Counted from the first letter of the stretch, positions 1 to 9,040 are shown. The stretch is DNA of 45,900 bases from an uncultured Flavobacteriales bacterium (GCA_903945495.1 CAJAVU010000112.1:1-45900); one strand, 5' to 3'. The notes: a model not told the origin generated them from the sequence alone. Numbers and translations: made by a program.

Positions 1-120
1 ATAATTTAAAAGACATCGAATAGTCTTTCTGACTTCGCTTTATATAAAAGCTTTTTTCTCCTTTTTCCATAACGATAAAAAATTGTGTATCGCTATTTCA
101 GGACTAGACACCTTTCAATA

Positions 121-159
121 AAAAAAGCGCCATTCAATAAATTTGAATGGCGCTTTTTT
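121..159 (-). terminator. Rho-independent terminator of the FKBP gene pair
   Basis: An 11-bp perfect stem (127-137 with 143-153) with a 5-base loop is flanked by six A on the left and six T on the right. It lies 22 bases beyond the stop codon of the leftward FKBP gene. The A and T runs on both sides mean it could also stop a rightward transcript entering from the left edge. I see no gene in bases 1-120. Confidence 0.85.
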
Positions 160-180
160 ACTATTTAAAATTCTATCGAA

Positions 181-1155
181 TTAGAACCCTTGACCTTGAG
201 GCATTGCCGGTTGAGGTTTAACGAATACTCCATTTGGTGCGTAATCAATTAAATCGATAATAAATACTAACGTTTCGTAAGGCTGAATATCCATACGTTG
301 TGTTTGAGGATTGTACATTCCTTCCGCACCATATGCTAATTTCCATGGAACATATAATTTATATTTTCCACCTTTTTTCATCTTCGGCAAAGCGAATGTC
401 CAACCTGGGATAACTCCACCTTTCAATTGCAAAGCAACGCTTTCAGTAGAGCCAGTCATTTTCTTCATTTCGTATGAACTTTGCATGGTATCTCCCATCG
501 CGTTCATTAAAATGTATTCAATTTTCACGTCATCCGTTGGAGTTGGACTTCCGCCCTTTCCATCTTTCAGTACTTCAATCACAATGTTGTTATTGAACAC
601 TTGTGCACCAGGGTGTTGTTTCGCTTCGGCAATAATCTTTTCTCCACTTTCTTTGGTTAATTCACTAATGAATTTTTGAACGATTTCTTGTTTTTCTTTA
701 TCAGAAATCAAGGTGTCTTTTTTCAATAATCCGTGGCGGAAACCAATAACTGCCATTTTCATGTCGATGTGACTTTTACCATTCATTTTAACCAAGTCGC
801 GGTAAAACGTATATCCAGTCAAACGGCCTAAACATTCAGCCCCTTCTTTCGCATACGCTTCATTGAAGTCTTGGAAATTTGGACCGAATAACTTTTTCAA
901 TGATTCTTCACATCCATCAGGATTGGAATCACTCAAGTTTTCAGAGAATCCTTTTGCTACCAACTCCATGTCAAGTCGTGCGATATTTGGATCAGGCGTA
1001 CCAACAATCGTTTTAGCATTCATTGCACCTAAAACGTATGAAAGTCGATCTTTCTCCGTTTTTAAGTCAACAACTTCGCCATCTTCTTTGGCTGCATCAT
1101 CTCCACAGCTTACGAAAAGCAAGGGAATGAAAAATAAGAAAAGTAATTTTTTCAT
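181..1155 (-). CDS. FKBP-type peptidyl-prolyl isomerase, lipoprotein
   Basis: A 324-residue protein predicted to speed proline cis-trans isomerisation during folding of exported proteins. The N-terminus is a lipoprotein signal (MKKLLFLFFIPLLFVSC) with lipobox FVSC at about residue 17, so it should be anchored in the envelope. Residues about 35-175 match the helical dimerisation part of FKBP_N proteins. Residues about 205-310 are the FKBP fold, with GGVIPGWTFALPKMKKGGK and the YVPWKLAYG segment typical of the active site. The start ATG overlaps the upstream FKBP stop by one base (TAATG), so translation is probably coupled. The family is clear; the client proteins are unknown. Confidence 0.9.
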   Translation of the reverse strand: MKKLLFLFFIPLLFVSCGDDAAKEDGEVVDLKTEKDRLSYVLGAMNAKTIVGTPDPNIARLDMELVAKGFSENLSDSNPDGCEESLKKLFGPNFQDFNEAYAKEGAECLGRLTGYTFYRDLVKMNGKSHIDMKMAVIGFRHGLLKKDTLISDKEKQEIVQKFISELTKESGEKIIAEAKQHPGAQVFNNNIVIEVLKDGKGGSPTPTDDVKIEYILMNAMGDTMQSSYEMKKMTGSTESVALQLKGGVIPGWTFALPKMKKGGKYKLYVPWKLAYGAEGMYNPQTQRMDIQPYETLVFIIDLIDYAPNGVFVKPQPAMPQGQGF

Positions 1156-1754
1156 TAAGCAATTTCTAAAAGTTCAACGTCAAAAATCAATGCGCTGTAT
1201 GGTTTAATTGGTCCACCTGGATGTGGATGTGCTCCATACGCCAATTCTTGAGGAATGTATAAACGGAATTTAGCACCTGTATTCATTAATTGCAATGCTT
1301 CTGTCCATCCTGGAATTACTTGGTGAACACCAAATGTTGCTGGTTGACCGCGCATAACTGAACTATCAAACACAGTTCCATCGATTAATGTTCCATGGTA
1401 ATGTACCGTAACAGAATCTGTTGCTGCTGGTTTGTTTCCATTTCCTTCTGTCAAGATTTCATATTGTAAACCAGATGCAGTTGTATGGATTCCTGTTTTC
1501 AATTTGTTCTCATTCAAAAATGCTTCACCCGCTTCTTTGTTTTGTCCAAATTTCGCTTCACCTGCAGATTGTAAATAGTTTTGAATAATTGTATTCGCCA
1601 TTTCTGGAGTGTACAATGGTTCTTTACCTGCGAATGCATCAGCAATCGCTTCAGCTAAAACTTCTGGTGAAATACCGTCTAAATCTTGTTGCATCAAACT
1701 TCCTGCAATGCTCATTCCAACGCAGTAACTTACTGCTTTAATATCTTCTGTCAT
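1155..1754 (-). CDS. FKBP-type peptidyl-prolyl isomerase (FklB/Mip-like), no signal peptide
   Basis: A 199-residue protein with the two-part layout of FklB/FkpA: a helical N-terminal part (residues 1-85, with VSYCVGMSIAGSLMQQ) and a C-terminal FKBP domain (about 95-199). The FKBP domain carries VHYHGTLIDGTVFDSS, VIPGWTEALQLM and IPQELAYG, which line the isomerase pocket. No signal peptide is visible, so it is probably cytoplasmic, unlike its downstream partner. It is the first gene of a two-gene operon with a promoter-like sequence just upstream. The two genes look like paralogues sharing one message and serving different compartments, which is an inference. Confidence 0.9.
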   Translation of the reverse strand: MTEDIKAVSYCVGMSIAGSLMQQDLDGISPEVLAEAIADAFAGKEPLYTPEMANTIIQNYLQSAGEAKFGQNKEAGEAFLNENKLKTGIHTTASGLQYEILTEGNGNKPAATDSVTVHYHGTLIDGTVFDSSVMRGQPATFGVHQVIPGWTEALQLMNTGAKFRLYIPQELAYGAHPHPGGPIKPYSALIFDVELLEIA

Positions 1755-1771
1755 TCTTATTTATTTTGTTG

Positions 1772-1801
1772 CAAAAATAGGTAGAAAAGTCGAAAGGTTA
1801 A
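1772..1801 (-). promoter_or_regulatory. Putative promoter of the FKBP operon
   Basis: On the minus strand TATTTTTG (1779-1772) matches the Bacteroidota -7 consensus TAnnTTTG. A TTA triplet (1801-1799) sits 19 bases upstream where TTG is expected. The predicted RNA start is about 10-15 bases before the ATG at 1754. Confidence 0.45.
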
Positions 1802-1865
1802 CCGTCTAAAAAGGAAAAGTCGGACCGAATAAACGACCCGTCTTCACCAATTCAAACAATAGACC

Positions 1866-2027
1866 TTATTGTTTTGTAAAATCTAAGTTATACGTTACTC
1901 CAATTAGCAAAGTATGATTCCCTGTATACATTATCCACCCATGTGTTTGTGGGGAAATAATCTTTTGGAAAAAGGAAATTGAACTTATTAAAAGTACAAT
2001 TCCCAAACTCCAAAATCGATTCATCAT
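1866..2027 (-). pseudogene. Internally deleted DUF2490-like outer membrane protein remnant
   Basis: A 53-codon frame starts with ATGA overlapping the sulP stop (ATG at 2027; a second ATG at 2024) and ends at TAA 1866. It begins with a hydrophobic signal-like stretch, then THGWIMYTGNH, which resembles the N-terminus of DUF2490 beta-barrel proteins. It ends with NHTLLIGVTYNLDF, which resembles their last strand. Full-length family members are a few hundred residues, so the middle is missing. The halves meet at AATCAT (Asn-His), a motif I recall in both ends of the family. Family assignment is from memory of the motif; the short frame itself is directly visible. Confidence 0.55.
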
Positions 2028-4162
2028 TTTTTCAAATTGGCAGCAAATAATTTCAATAATGCTGCACTAAAATCAATTAGTTCATTGATTTCTTGAACAC
2101 TTAAAATGCGTTGCTCCTTGAAAATCAAAATGAATTGATCATTGACCTCAATTTTATATTCACGATGAACTTCAAGTAATTCAATCACTTCCTTAGAAAA
2201 GAGTTTACGAGTAGCCTCTTCATCATCACTCGTTAGTAAATAATGACTCGCAAATTCTGGGTGATTCTCAAAGCGAATATCTTTCGAAACAAACAATTCT
2301 TGTATGCTATCGAAGAAACTTAAATTACCCAAACGGAACAAAGGTTTATCTGTTTTAGGCATAACAAACGCTGTGAAATTAATAGCCCCTCCTTCTAGTT
2401 TTAAACGTTCAGTTGATTCAACATCCGCAATTTGAAAATTAGGCCCCATAATGATGTTTTGCGCTCGGTCAATTGTCATATTGGACAATAATTTGAAGTT
2501 CTTAAACTCATAACCAAAAATAGATCCTGGATTGTATTGGTAACCACGTTTTGTCGCAATACTCAACAGTTCTTTATCGCGTTTCGAAATTTTAATTTCA
2601 AACTTACCACCTCTTTTTCTACCAGCAGTTGGATACTCACTCACAGGCGTTAATTCATCCAAGGCAATTAATTCAAACGATTTATTTTGACGTTTCCAAT
2701 CTTCTTGAATCCCTTCTAAATGATGCATTACATTGTAATCTACAAAATTCACTTCAGAAAAGTCGAGTACTAAATTTCCACCTTCATAAAATGATGCTAT
2801 TTTCTTTTTTAAACCTAGGTAATTCGTAAACGACAATCCACCTTTGAGGTAAAGTGTTGTCCCTTCATCTTTGTACCACACTTTGAAGAGATTCGCAATT
2901 GGTTGACCTTTAGCCACTACAAATATCATGTTCACCAAAATACCAACTCCAATTCCGATTAATAAATCGGTTGCTAAAACAACAATACATGTAATGACGA
3001 ACACTACAAATTGCGAACGACTTACTTCCCACATGTGTTTGAATTCTTTTGGAGAAGCTAGACGGAAACCTGTAAAAATCAACATTCCAGCCAAGGCTGA
3101 AAGCGGAATCATTTCAATAATTGGTTTCAACAATAATATGAAAACTAGCAAAAAGAGACCGTGAAAGAAATTGGACCATTGCGATTTGGCACCATAGCCG
3201 ATATTCGCCGAACTTCGCACAATTTCTGAAATCATTGGCAAGCCACCGATTGCTCCTGCGACCATTGTTCCACCGCCCAAACCAATTAAATCTTGATTGA
3301 AATTTGATTTACGTTTTTTCGGGTCCAATTGATCAACTGCCAAAGCGCTCAAAATACTTTCAATCGCAGAAACCAAGGCAATCGTTACTACTGCGATCCA
3401 AAAAGCAGACGTTGCAATTTTCCCAAAATCTGGTGCTACTAAACTTTTAGACAGGTCATTCGGTAGATCTACAAATGTGTTACCATGAAGGTGAAAGAAT
3501 TCCGCAGTTGGAACAGCAACCATTAATACAATAAGCGGAGCAGGAATCTTACGGATAAACTTCGAGTTCATTTTGGAGTGTGTAAAAAGAATCACAAAAC
3601 TCAATGCTGAAATAACGCCTTCATGCCAATCCATATTTTTGAAGGCAGCTGGTATTTGCATGACAATTTCATAAAATTCTTTACCTGTGGCCTTTACACC
3701 TAAAGCAGGAAACAATTGTTTTACAATAATGATAATTCCAATGGCAGCTAACATTCCATGAACTGCAGCCGTTGGAAAGAAATCGCCAAGTTTTCCAACT
3801 TTTAACAAACCAAATGCTGCGATAATTGCTCCTGCAATAACAAAGGCCGCAAGTGCATACGGCAAACCTCCAGGATTCCCTTCCGTCCAAACGCCTCCAA
3901 GGCTTTCTATCGCACCAAGGTTCACTACTATTAATCCAGCAGCTGGTCCAGCAATTGTTAAATACGAACCATTGATGCGTGAAACCAAAACTCCACCAAC
4001 AATGGCTGCAAAAATTCCAGCAATTGGTGGGAAACCAGAAGCAATTGCAATACCCAAACAAAGTGGCAAAGCAATCAGGGAAACACTGAATCCTGAAAGT
4101 AAATCTTCTTTCCAGTGATTTTTCAGGTGACTAAGACCTGATTTTATCGATATTGTTCTCAT
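2024..4162 (-). CDS. SulP-family inorganic anion transporter with STAS domain
   Basis: A 712-residue protein when started at the ATG at 4162 (MRTISIKSG), which lies 10 bases after the dabB stop behind an A/G-rich leader. A start at 4237 would add 25 residues by running back into dabB. The N-terminal part (about 10-410) has the SulP core, including IALPLCLGIAIASGFPP and ITIAGPAAGLIV-like segments and some 10-12 hydrophobic helices. A STAS-like region follows (about 430-530, LKGGLSFTNY, LVLDFSEVNFVDY), then about 180 residues I do not recognise. SulP proteins carry sulfate or bicarbonate. The position directly after dabA-dabB suggests bicarbonate (BicA-like), which is an inference. Confidence 0.88.
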   Translation of the reverse strand: MRTISIKSGLSHLKNHWKEDLLSGFSVSLIALPLCLGIAIASGFPPIAGIFAAIVGGVLVSRINGSYLTIAGPAAGLIVVNLGAIESLGGVWTEGNPGGLPYALAAFVIAGAIIAAFGLLKVGKLGDFFPTAAVHGMLAAIGIIIIVKQLFPALGVKATGKEFYEIVMQIPAAFKNMDWHEGVISALSFVILFTHSKMNSKFIRKIPAPLIVLMVAVPTAEFFHLHGNTFVDLPNDLSKSLVAPDFGKIATSAFWIAVVTIALVSAIESILSALAVDQLDPKKRKSNFNQDLIGLGGGTMVAGAIGGLPMISEIVRSSANIGYGAKSQWSNFFHGLFLLVFILLLKPIIEMIPLSALAGMLIFTGFRLASPKEFKHMWEVSRSQFVVFVITCIVVLATDLLIGIGVGILVNMIFVVAKGQPIANLFKVWYKDEGTTLYLKGGLSFTNYLGLKKKIASFYEGGNLVLDFSEVNFVDYNVMHHLEGIQEDWKRQNKSFELIALDELTPVSEYPTAGRKRGGKFEIKISKRDKELLSIATKRGYQYNPGSIFGYEFKNFKLLSNMTIDRAQNIIMGPNFQIADVESTERLKLEGGAINFTAFVMPKTDKPLFRLGNLSFFDSIQELFVSKDIRFENHPEFASHYLLTSDDEEATRKLFSKEVIELLEVHREYKIEVNDQFILIFKEQRILSVQEINELIDFSAALLKLFAANLKK

Positions 4163-4172
4163 ATTTTCTTTT

Positions 4173-6041
4173 TTAAGAAGAGCGTTTAGCAACTTCGTGA
4201 TATGTTTTAACATGTGGTCCCAAGAAAATGCGTGCATAAATGCGAATTGCAGCTAAACCGTTGATAATTAAACTCATTGATATAAAAAAGGCCAATAAAA
4301 CTTGGTTCTCTTTGATGTGTGAAAAGATTAAATCTTCACCGATAAACGTTGGCGTAATTGGGAATCCTGCCACACCTAAACAGGCAAGCAAGAACATAAG
4401 TGCCATTTTAGGATGCTCATAGGCATGTCCATAAAATTTATCCAAACTGATCCATTCCTTTAAGTTTCTCATACGCTGAATCACTAAATAGCCAAGCAAT
4501 CCAGACAGTAGAACACCACTCAAATACCAAACATGGTGAGAAAAGGCGAAATCTTCATTGAACGAAATAGCCAAGGCAATTGCAAAGTGATTCGTAATAA
4601 TTAAACTCCAACTGAGTCGCACACTTGCGCGTTCTGTAAAAGCCTTGATTACCAGCAACAATCCAAAGAAAGCGAAAATAACAGGAAGGTATTCTTTCCA
4701 TCTTGGCGAAATAAATTCACGATTAATTGCTAAAAACAGACCTACAACGAAGATTGCACCAAAGAAGATATAAATGTTCTTAAAGGTTAAGAATCCCCAA
4801 GTTGATCCTAATTTTTTCAAAGGATTCCACATTCTGCGATACATCCATCCATCCAAATTCCATTCTTTCAAACTCAAGATGTATAAGGAATACTCAAAAC
4901 GTTTTGGCCAAGAATCTTCAATTGTTTTTGGTCGTGGAACATAATTGTAGAACTGTTCACGAATCTTGTAACTCACAACCGAAGGAGAAACCAACAATTG
5001 ATAGGTTCTTAAAAATGCATTTCCCGCAACATGAACCAAAGCAACTGATTCCAATCCAAGTGCAATTTCAATGAAGATTAAACCAATTTGAGAAATCGAC
5101 GAATAGGCAATTTGACTCTTCACAGATGATTGAACACGTGCTGTAAACGTCGCGATGATACTTGTTAGTAGCCCCAAAACAATCACAAAAATTCTAAACG
5201 AAATCTGATGTTCCCAAAACGTATAGGTGCGCATCAATAAAAATGCTCCCATATGAACAGAAAGTGATCCATAGAAAATTGCACTTGATGGTGTTGGTCC
5301 TTCCATTGCGCGTGGCAACCAAGAAGAGAATGGCAATTGAGCAGATTTGGCAGCTGCTGAAATAAAAATCAGGAATGCAATAGTAAACCCAATCATACTG
5401 TGTCCAGCCAAATGTTCGTGCACAAGATTGTAATTGTTCAATTTCTGAAACGAAATATTCTCATGCCAAAAATGATGACTCAACCACATTGCCAAGATCA
5501 ATCCAACGTCACCAATTCGGTAAATCGAAAATACTTTAACCGCATTTTTAACGGGTAAGTAACGATCTCGATAAAAAGCAATCAACAAGAACGATGATAT
5601 CCCCAAAAACTCCCAACCGATAAATAAAGTCTCTAAATTTCCAGAGAAAATAACAATGTTATATCCTAGATAAAAGAACATAATTACGTTGAAAAAACGC
5701 TTATATCCTTCTTCTCTGTGCAAGTAATAGCGACTATAAACTGTAATGATAAACGTCAGCAAAGCGCCAATCAACAAATACGTCATTGTTACATGGTCGA
5801 AATAGAAATCGATGTAGAAATCGTAACCATTTGCTTTGAAAAAAGAAAACTCTTTTAAGTTGAGTACTTCGTGTTGATTAAACAACCAGTAAACGATGAA
5901 TCCAATCGCAGTGAACAATTGCGCTCCAACGGAAGTAAATGCTACCCACGATAACATGTATTCGTTGCGCTTCGGAACTATCAGACTTAATACAAAGCCT
6001 AAAACAGGAAGCAGAATAAAAATATTAATAAACCATCCCAT
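4173..6041 (-). CDS. dabB: DabB: NADH dehydrogenase subunit L-like membrane subunit of the DAB inorganic carbon pump
   Basis: A 622-residue polytopic membrane protein of the proton-translocating antiporter family (Proton_antipo_M, NuoL/MrpA-like). The diagnostic segment LPFSSWLPRAMEGPTPSSA lies around residues 235-255, and VKSQIAYSSISQIGLIFIE with the transmembrane lysine follows. It is not part of a complex I operon; it sits 4 bases downstream of dabA. In characterised DAB systems this subunit couples the cation gradient to the carbonic-anhydrase-like DabA. It is shorter at the C-terminus than NuoH-linked antiporters, as expected for DabB. Identification rests on family features plus the adjacent dabA. 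Confidence 0.9.
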   Translation of the reverse strand: MGWFINIFILLPVLGFVLSLIVPKRNEYMLSWVAFTSVGAQLFTAIGFIVYWLFNQHEVLNLKEFSFFKANGYDFYIDFYFDHVTMTYLLIGALLTFIITVYSRYYLHREEGYKRFFNVIMFFYLGYNIVIFSGNLETLFIGWEFLGISSFLLIAFYRDRYLPVKNAVKVFSIYRIGDVGLILAMWLSHHFWHENISFQKLNNYNLVHEHLAGHSMIGFTIAFLIFISAAAKSAQLPFSSWLPRAMEGPTPSSAIFYGSLSVHMGAFLLMRTYTFWEHQISFRIFVIVLGLLTSIIATFTARVQSSVKSQIAYSSISQIGLIFIEIALGLESVALVHVAGNAFLRTYQLLVSPSVVSYKIREQFYNYVPRPKTIEDSWPKRFEYSLYILSLKEWNLDGWMYRRMWNPLKKLGSTWGFLTFKNIYIFFGAIFVVGLFLAINREFISPRWKEYLPVIFAFFGLLLVIKAFTERASVRLSWSLIITNHFAIALAISFNEDFAFSHHVWYLSGVLLSGLLGYLVIQRMRNLKEWISLDKFYGHAYEHPKMALMFLLACLGVAGFPITPTFIGEDLIFSHIKENQVLLAFFISMSLIINGLAAIRIYARIFLGPHVKTYHEVAKRSS

Positions 6042-6045
6042 ATCC

Positions 6046-8541
6046 TTAGTCTTGAATTAAATAAACCGGTAAATTCTCATGCGATGATTCAATTTCGGCA
6101 AGTAAGTTTGATGTTACTTTTACCTCCTTATTGATTGGTGTATACAGCTCAAATGACTCGTTCGAATAAACATAAATGTCCTTCGTTTCAGGATTCACAA
6201 CTGCTAACTTCACCCATTCGTTTTTGAACCATTCAAATGTTCCTGGATTTCGTTGAATTGTTTCTAAAACAACTGCTGGAAAATGTTCAACAATGACCAT
6301 CAATTGCAAAGGATCATGCACTTCAATCATTTGACTTGGTAATCCCGTTCTTAAATCACCATCAATTCCATTTGCAACGCCAATTAATCCCATAACATTG
6401 TGAGGCAATTTGGTTCCTGCTCCTAAGTTTTGATTATCAACACGCGAGAAATAATACTCCAAATTGATTCCACCACAAACGGGAGCAACAGCATTCAAAA
6501 TTGTCAACAGATAGTTTCCTTCTGAATCCGTTTTATAATCGTAAGAATTCATGAACGATCGACGATCCAAAAATAAATTCTTTGAAAAATCTCTTCTTCC
6601 TACCACTGCCAACGTGTTTGTAGCATGGTTCAATTCTGGACGTGGCTCAAATAAAGAAACTGTTCTTAATTTAACCTGTTCATGAATTTTTGCACTTGAT
6701 TTTTTGGTGTTGATTGACATGAAACGACGCGAACGTTCTTTTGCATTTGCAGTCAAGGCGCGATCAAACTTCAACTTGATTTCATTGTGTTTTGCGAAAT
6801 TTGCATCTGACAAAACTTTCAAATCATAGTACATAATTTCATCTCTCGACGTATCTCTTAATGCTCCAATAAATTGCGTTTCAGTAGGAATAATTATACC
6901 ACGTTTCGCCAATTGTTCTCTAACTTTCAGATGATTCGCAATGAATGAAATTACGCGTGCATTTACAGAGCCAGGACGCCCTGAGCAAGCACCGCAATCA
7001 TATCCAGCATAATGTGTATTGTTCACGCTACTTGAACCATGTCCAACGATGTAAACCAAATCCGAAAAATTATCCACAAGACCTGTACTTCGAAGTAATC
7101 CTTCTAAACGATCTGTCATTTCATCAATTGTGAAACCAATTTGTAAACCATCTTCCGTTTTTTCTCCATTGAAGTTCTCTATCGTTAAAATAGAGTGTTT
7201 GTCCATGTGTTTAAACGAAGTGACAGATGCTGCATTTTGCGATGGTCTAAATACTGTAAAGAACAAGCGCAAGGCCGACCAAAATCCTAAAGTATGCGTC
7301 AACAACCAACCAGCCAATAAACCATGTGAATGTTTTCCAAAATGGAAATCCGATTTTTGACGTTGTGTGTTTTCAACTTCCTTGATTAAGTAATTTGGTG
7401 TTACTGGAGCAGGACAAACTTTCGTTCTAAAATCACTATGCTCCGGTTGAAAATAAAACTCCACATTAAAGAAACCTGCTGTTCCGAAAGTGCGACAATC
7501 TTTGTCTTCCATTTCAAGATGGCGACGAATCGAACATTCACGATCATCGATACAAAAGAATCCTTGAAACGACGGTTTTTCAACTGCTTCCTTTTTAAGT
7601 TGATGTTTTTGAAGTCCAAGCAAAACAGTGTCGTAATACGACCATTCGTAAGCCTGTTGCCACAAACGTTTCACCTCCGTACTTTCTTTGACGATGACAT
7701 CCGAAAACAAGGGTTCTGGGAACGTTTCCAACTTCAATCCAAGTGGTGACCAAATGGTTCCAAATTGATCGTCCAAGGCATCAATTTCAAGTAACAGCTC
7801 AAAAACGATCAAATCTTCAAGTGTTATTTTTTTCTGATCGATTAAGGATGTTGGATTGTCTTCAATTACGGCGATAATCCCAGACCAGCCAGGATGCGCA
7901 AATTGCTGATCAAAAATGTAGTGTTCATATAAATTAGGATCACCAACAACAATTTTCAACAAGCTTTCAAGCGAATAATTTCCGCTGATTAAGAATGATT
8001 TTACACGTTCTGTTCGGAAGAAGCTTACCAAACTATTGCGCTCTAGTTCTTTAATTGAATCCAAGAAACCATTGGCGTTTGATGGAAAATTCCAAATTGA
8101 AATTCCTTGATCCAAGTAACTACCAATGATTCTGAATAAAATTGGATGTACTAAGGAATCTAAATCTATTTTATAGAATGATTTCCAATTAGCTCTTAGC
8201 GAACCAATGCGGCCAATTGGTTGATCTGTATATTTTTTATTGATTAAACGATCGCGCCAAGTTAAACTTTCTTCTGCGGTTTTTGAAATCAACACGCGAT
8301 CCAAAATGGCGTCGTTTATTTTACCTTCTTTGTGCAACTGACGATACTCATCAATTGTCAAAAACACCTTGTAGCCAAAAATCTCGTGTGCTTTGTTCAA
8401 TCCATCAAAGAAACTCTCTTTCTGAAATGCATGAAGCGTATTGTGGTGTACGAAATCTTTTAACGGTGCTTGAGCAGGTAAAAAATGCTTTAATTCTTCT
8501 AGGGATTCATGTAAATTGAATCCACTATGTGTTTTTTTCAT
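6046..8541 (-). CDS. dabA: DabA: DUF2309 carbonic-anhydrase-like subunit of the DAB inorganic carbon pump
   Basis: An 831-residue DUF2309 protein, thought to hydrate CO2 to bicarbonate in one direction on the cytoplasmic face, driven by DabB. The expected catalytic set is present: Cys330 and Asp332 in FFCIDDRE, His501 in VGHGSSS, and Cys516 in DCGACSGRPG. Their spacing (2, 171 and 15 residues) closely matches the Cys351/Asp353/His524/Cys539 set I recall for Halothiobacillus DabA. It is the first gene of dabA-dabB-sulP. In heterotrophs such systems are thought to supply bicarbonate for carboxylases at air-level CO2. No RuBisCO or carboxysome gene is in the window. Confidence 0.93.
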   Translation of the reverse strand: MKKTHSGFNLHESLEELKHFLPAQAPLKDFVHHNTLHAFQKESFFDGLNKAHEIFGYKVFLTIDEYRQLHKEGKINDAILDRVLISKTAEESLTWRDRLINKKYTDQPIGRIGSLRANWKSFYKIDLDSLVHPILFRIIGSYLDQGISIWNFPSNANGFLDSIKELERNSLVSFFRTERVKSFLISGNYSLESLLKIVVGDPNLYEHYIFDQQFAHPGWSGIIAVIEDNPTSLIDQKKITLEDLIVFELLLEIDALDDQFGTIWSPLGLKLETFPEPLFSDVIVKESTEVKRLWQQAYEWSYYDTVLLGLQKHQLKKEAVEKPSFQGFFCIDDRECSIRRHLEMEDKDCRTFGTAGFFNVEFYFQPEHSDFRTKVCPAPVTPNYLIKEVENTQRQKSDFHFGKHSHGLLAGWLLTHTLGFWSALRLFFTVFRPSQNAASVTSFKHMDKHSILTIENFNGEKTEDGLQIGFTIDEMTDRLEGLLRSTGLVDNFSDLVYIVGHGSSSVNNTHYAGYDCGACSGRPGSVNARVISFIANHLKVREQLAKRGIIIPTETQFIGALRDTSRDEIMYYDLKVLSDANFAKHNEIKLKFDRALTANAKERSRRFMSINTKKSSAKIHEQVKLRTVSLFEPRPELNHATNTLAVVGRRDFSKNLFLDRRSFMNSYDYKTDSEGNYLLTILNAVAPVCGGINLEYYFSRVDNQNLGAGTKLPHNVMGLIGVANGIDGDLRTGLPSQMIEVHDPLQLMVIVEHFPAVVLETIQRNPGTFEWFKNEWVKLAVVNPETKDIYVYSNESFELYTPINKEVKVTSNLLAEIESSHENLPVYLIQD

Positions 8542-8610
8542 AGTGTAACTGATGAATGTAAATCAAACTAATTCACTATAAAATCGATGATAAACTTCGA
8601 TTTTAACAAG

Positions 8611-8628
8611 TCAACATGTTACATGTGA
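8611..8628. promoter_or_regulatory. Imperfect dyad upstream of dabA, possible operator
   Basis: TCAACATGTTACATGTGA contains ACATGT twice, separated by one T. The flanking TCA and GA make an imperfect palindrome, and it contains a TGTGA half-site like that of Crp/Fnr regulators. It lies 70-87 bases before the dabA ATG, in the only spacer upstream of the operon. A weaker -7-like box (TTAGTTTG, 8571-8564) is nearer the start. Short palindromes arise easily in AT-rich DNA, so this is tentative. Confidence 0.25.
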
Positions 8629-8659
8629 CAGACTGTTTCTGGCGAAACGACTTGTTAAA

Positions 8660-9040
8660 TCAAATGATGATGTGCCTTACCAATAACCAACGTGGAACCT
8701 TTACAATTGCGACATTGAGAGGTTTGTAGTCAATGCGTAAAACACTTGTTTTAAGCTGTGTGGAAAAATGAAATGAGTAAGATTCTGGAACGTCTAAAAC
8801 GATTTCCAAATCTTCTTCTACATCGTCGTTTTCAAAAGTATCTTCTTCAATTAGGAAATCATAATGAACGTTCGATTGATCATCCGTATGGATTTCTTTT
8901 TGCTTTTGAATCGTTGTTTTACCAACTTTATTTTGAAATGATAACGAAGAAGTGGAAGTAGAACTGAATGAAAATACAACGTTACTTGTAACGAGCAGAA
9001 TCGTAATGAAACAAAAGAGTTTACCGATTAAGTTTTTCAT
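8660..9040 (-). CDS. Small exported hypothetical protein
   Basis: A 126-residue protein I do not recognise. The first 25 residues are a signal peptide-like stretch (MKNLIGKLFCFITILLVTSNVVFSF). It is followed by a Ser/Thr-rich piece, an acidic stretch around 65-82 (EEDTFENDDVEEDLEIVLD) and a basic, hydrophobic tail ending in VPRWLLVRHIII. An A-rich leader with AAAGAA precedes the ATG. It reads in the same direction as dabA but is separated from it by 118 bases, so operon membership is doubtful. Confidence 0.65.
   Translation of the reverse strand: MKNLIGKLFCFITILLVTSNVVFSFSSTSTSSLSFQNKVGKTTIQKQKEIHTDDQSNVHYDFLIEEDTFENDDVEEDLEIVLDVPESYSFHFSTQLKTSVLRIDYKPLNVAIVKVPRWLLVRHIII

Noticed and set aside
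1-120. Left-edge sequence searched for a gene end or RNA
   Set aside because: No frame with family features, no tRNA cloverleaf and no structure beyond a short imperfect hairpin.
3681-4061. Long open frame overlapping sulP in another frame (126 codons)
   Set aside because: Trp/Cys/His-rich nonsense composition typical of a shadow frame; the SulP frame covers it with clear family motifs.
8633-8646. Small hairpin GTTTC-TGGC-GAAAC downstream of the small exported protein gene
   Set aside because: Only 5 bp and no T run, so it is not supported as a terminator.
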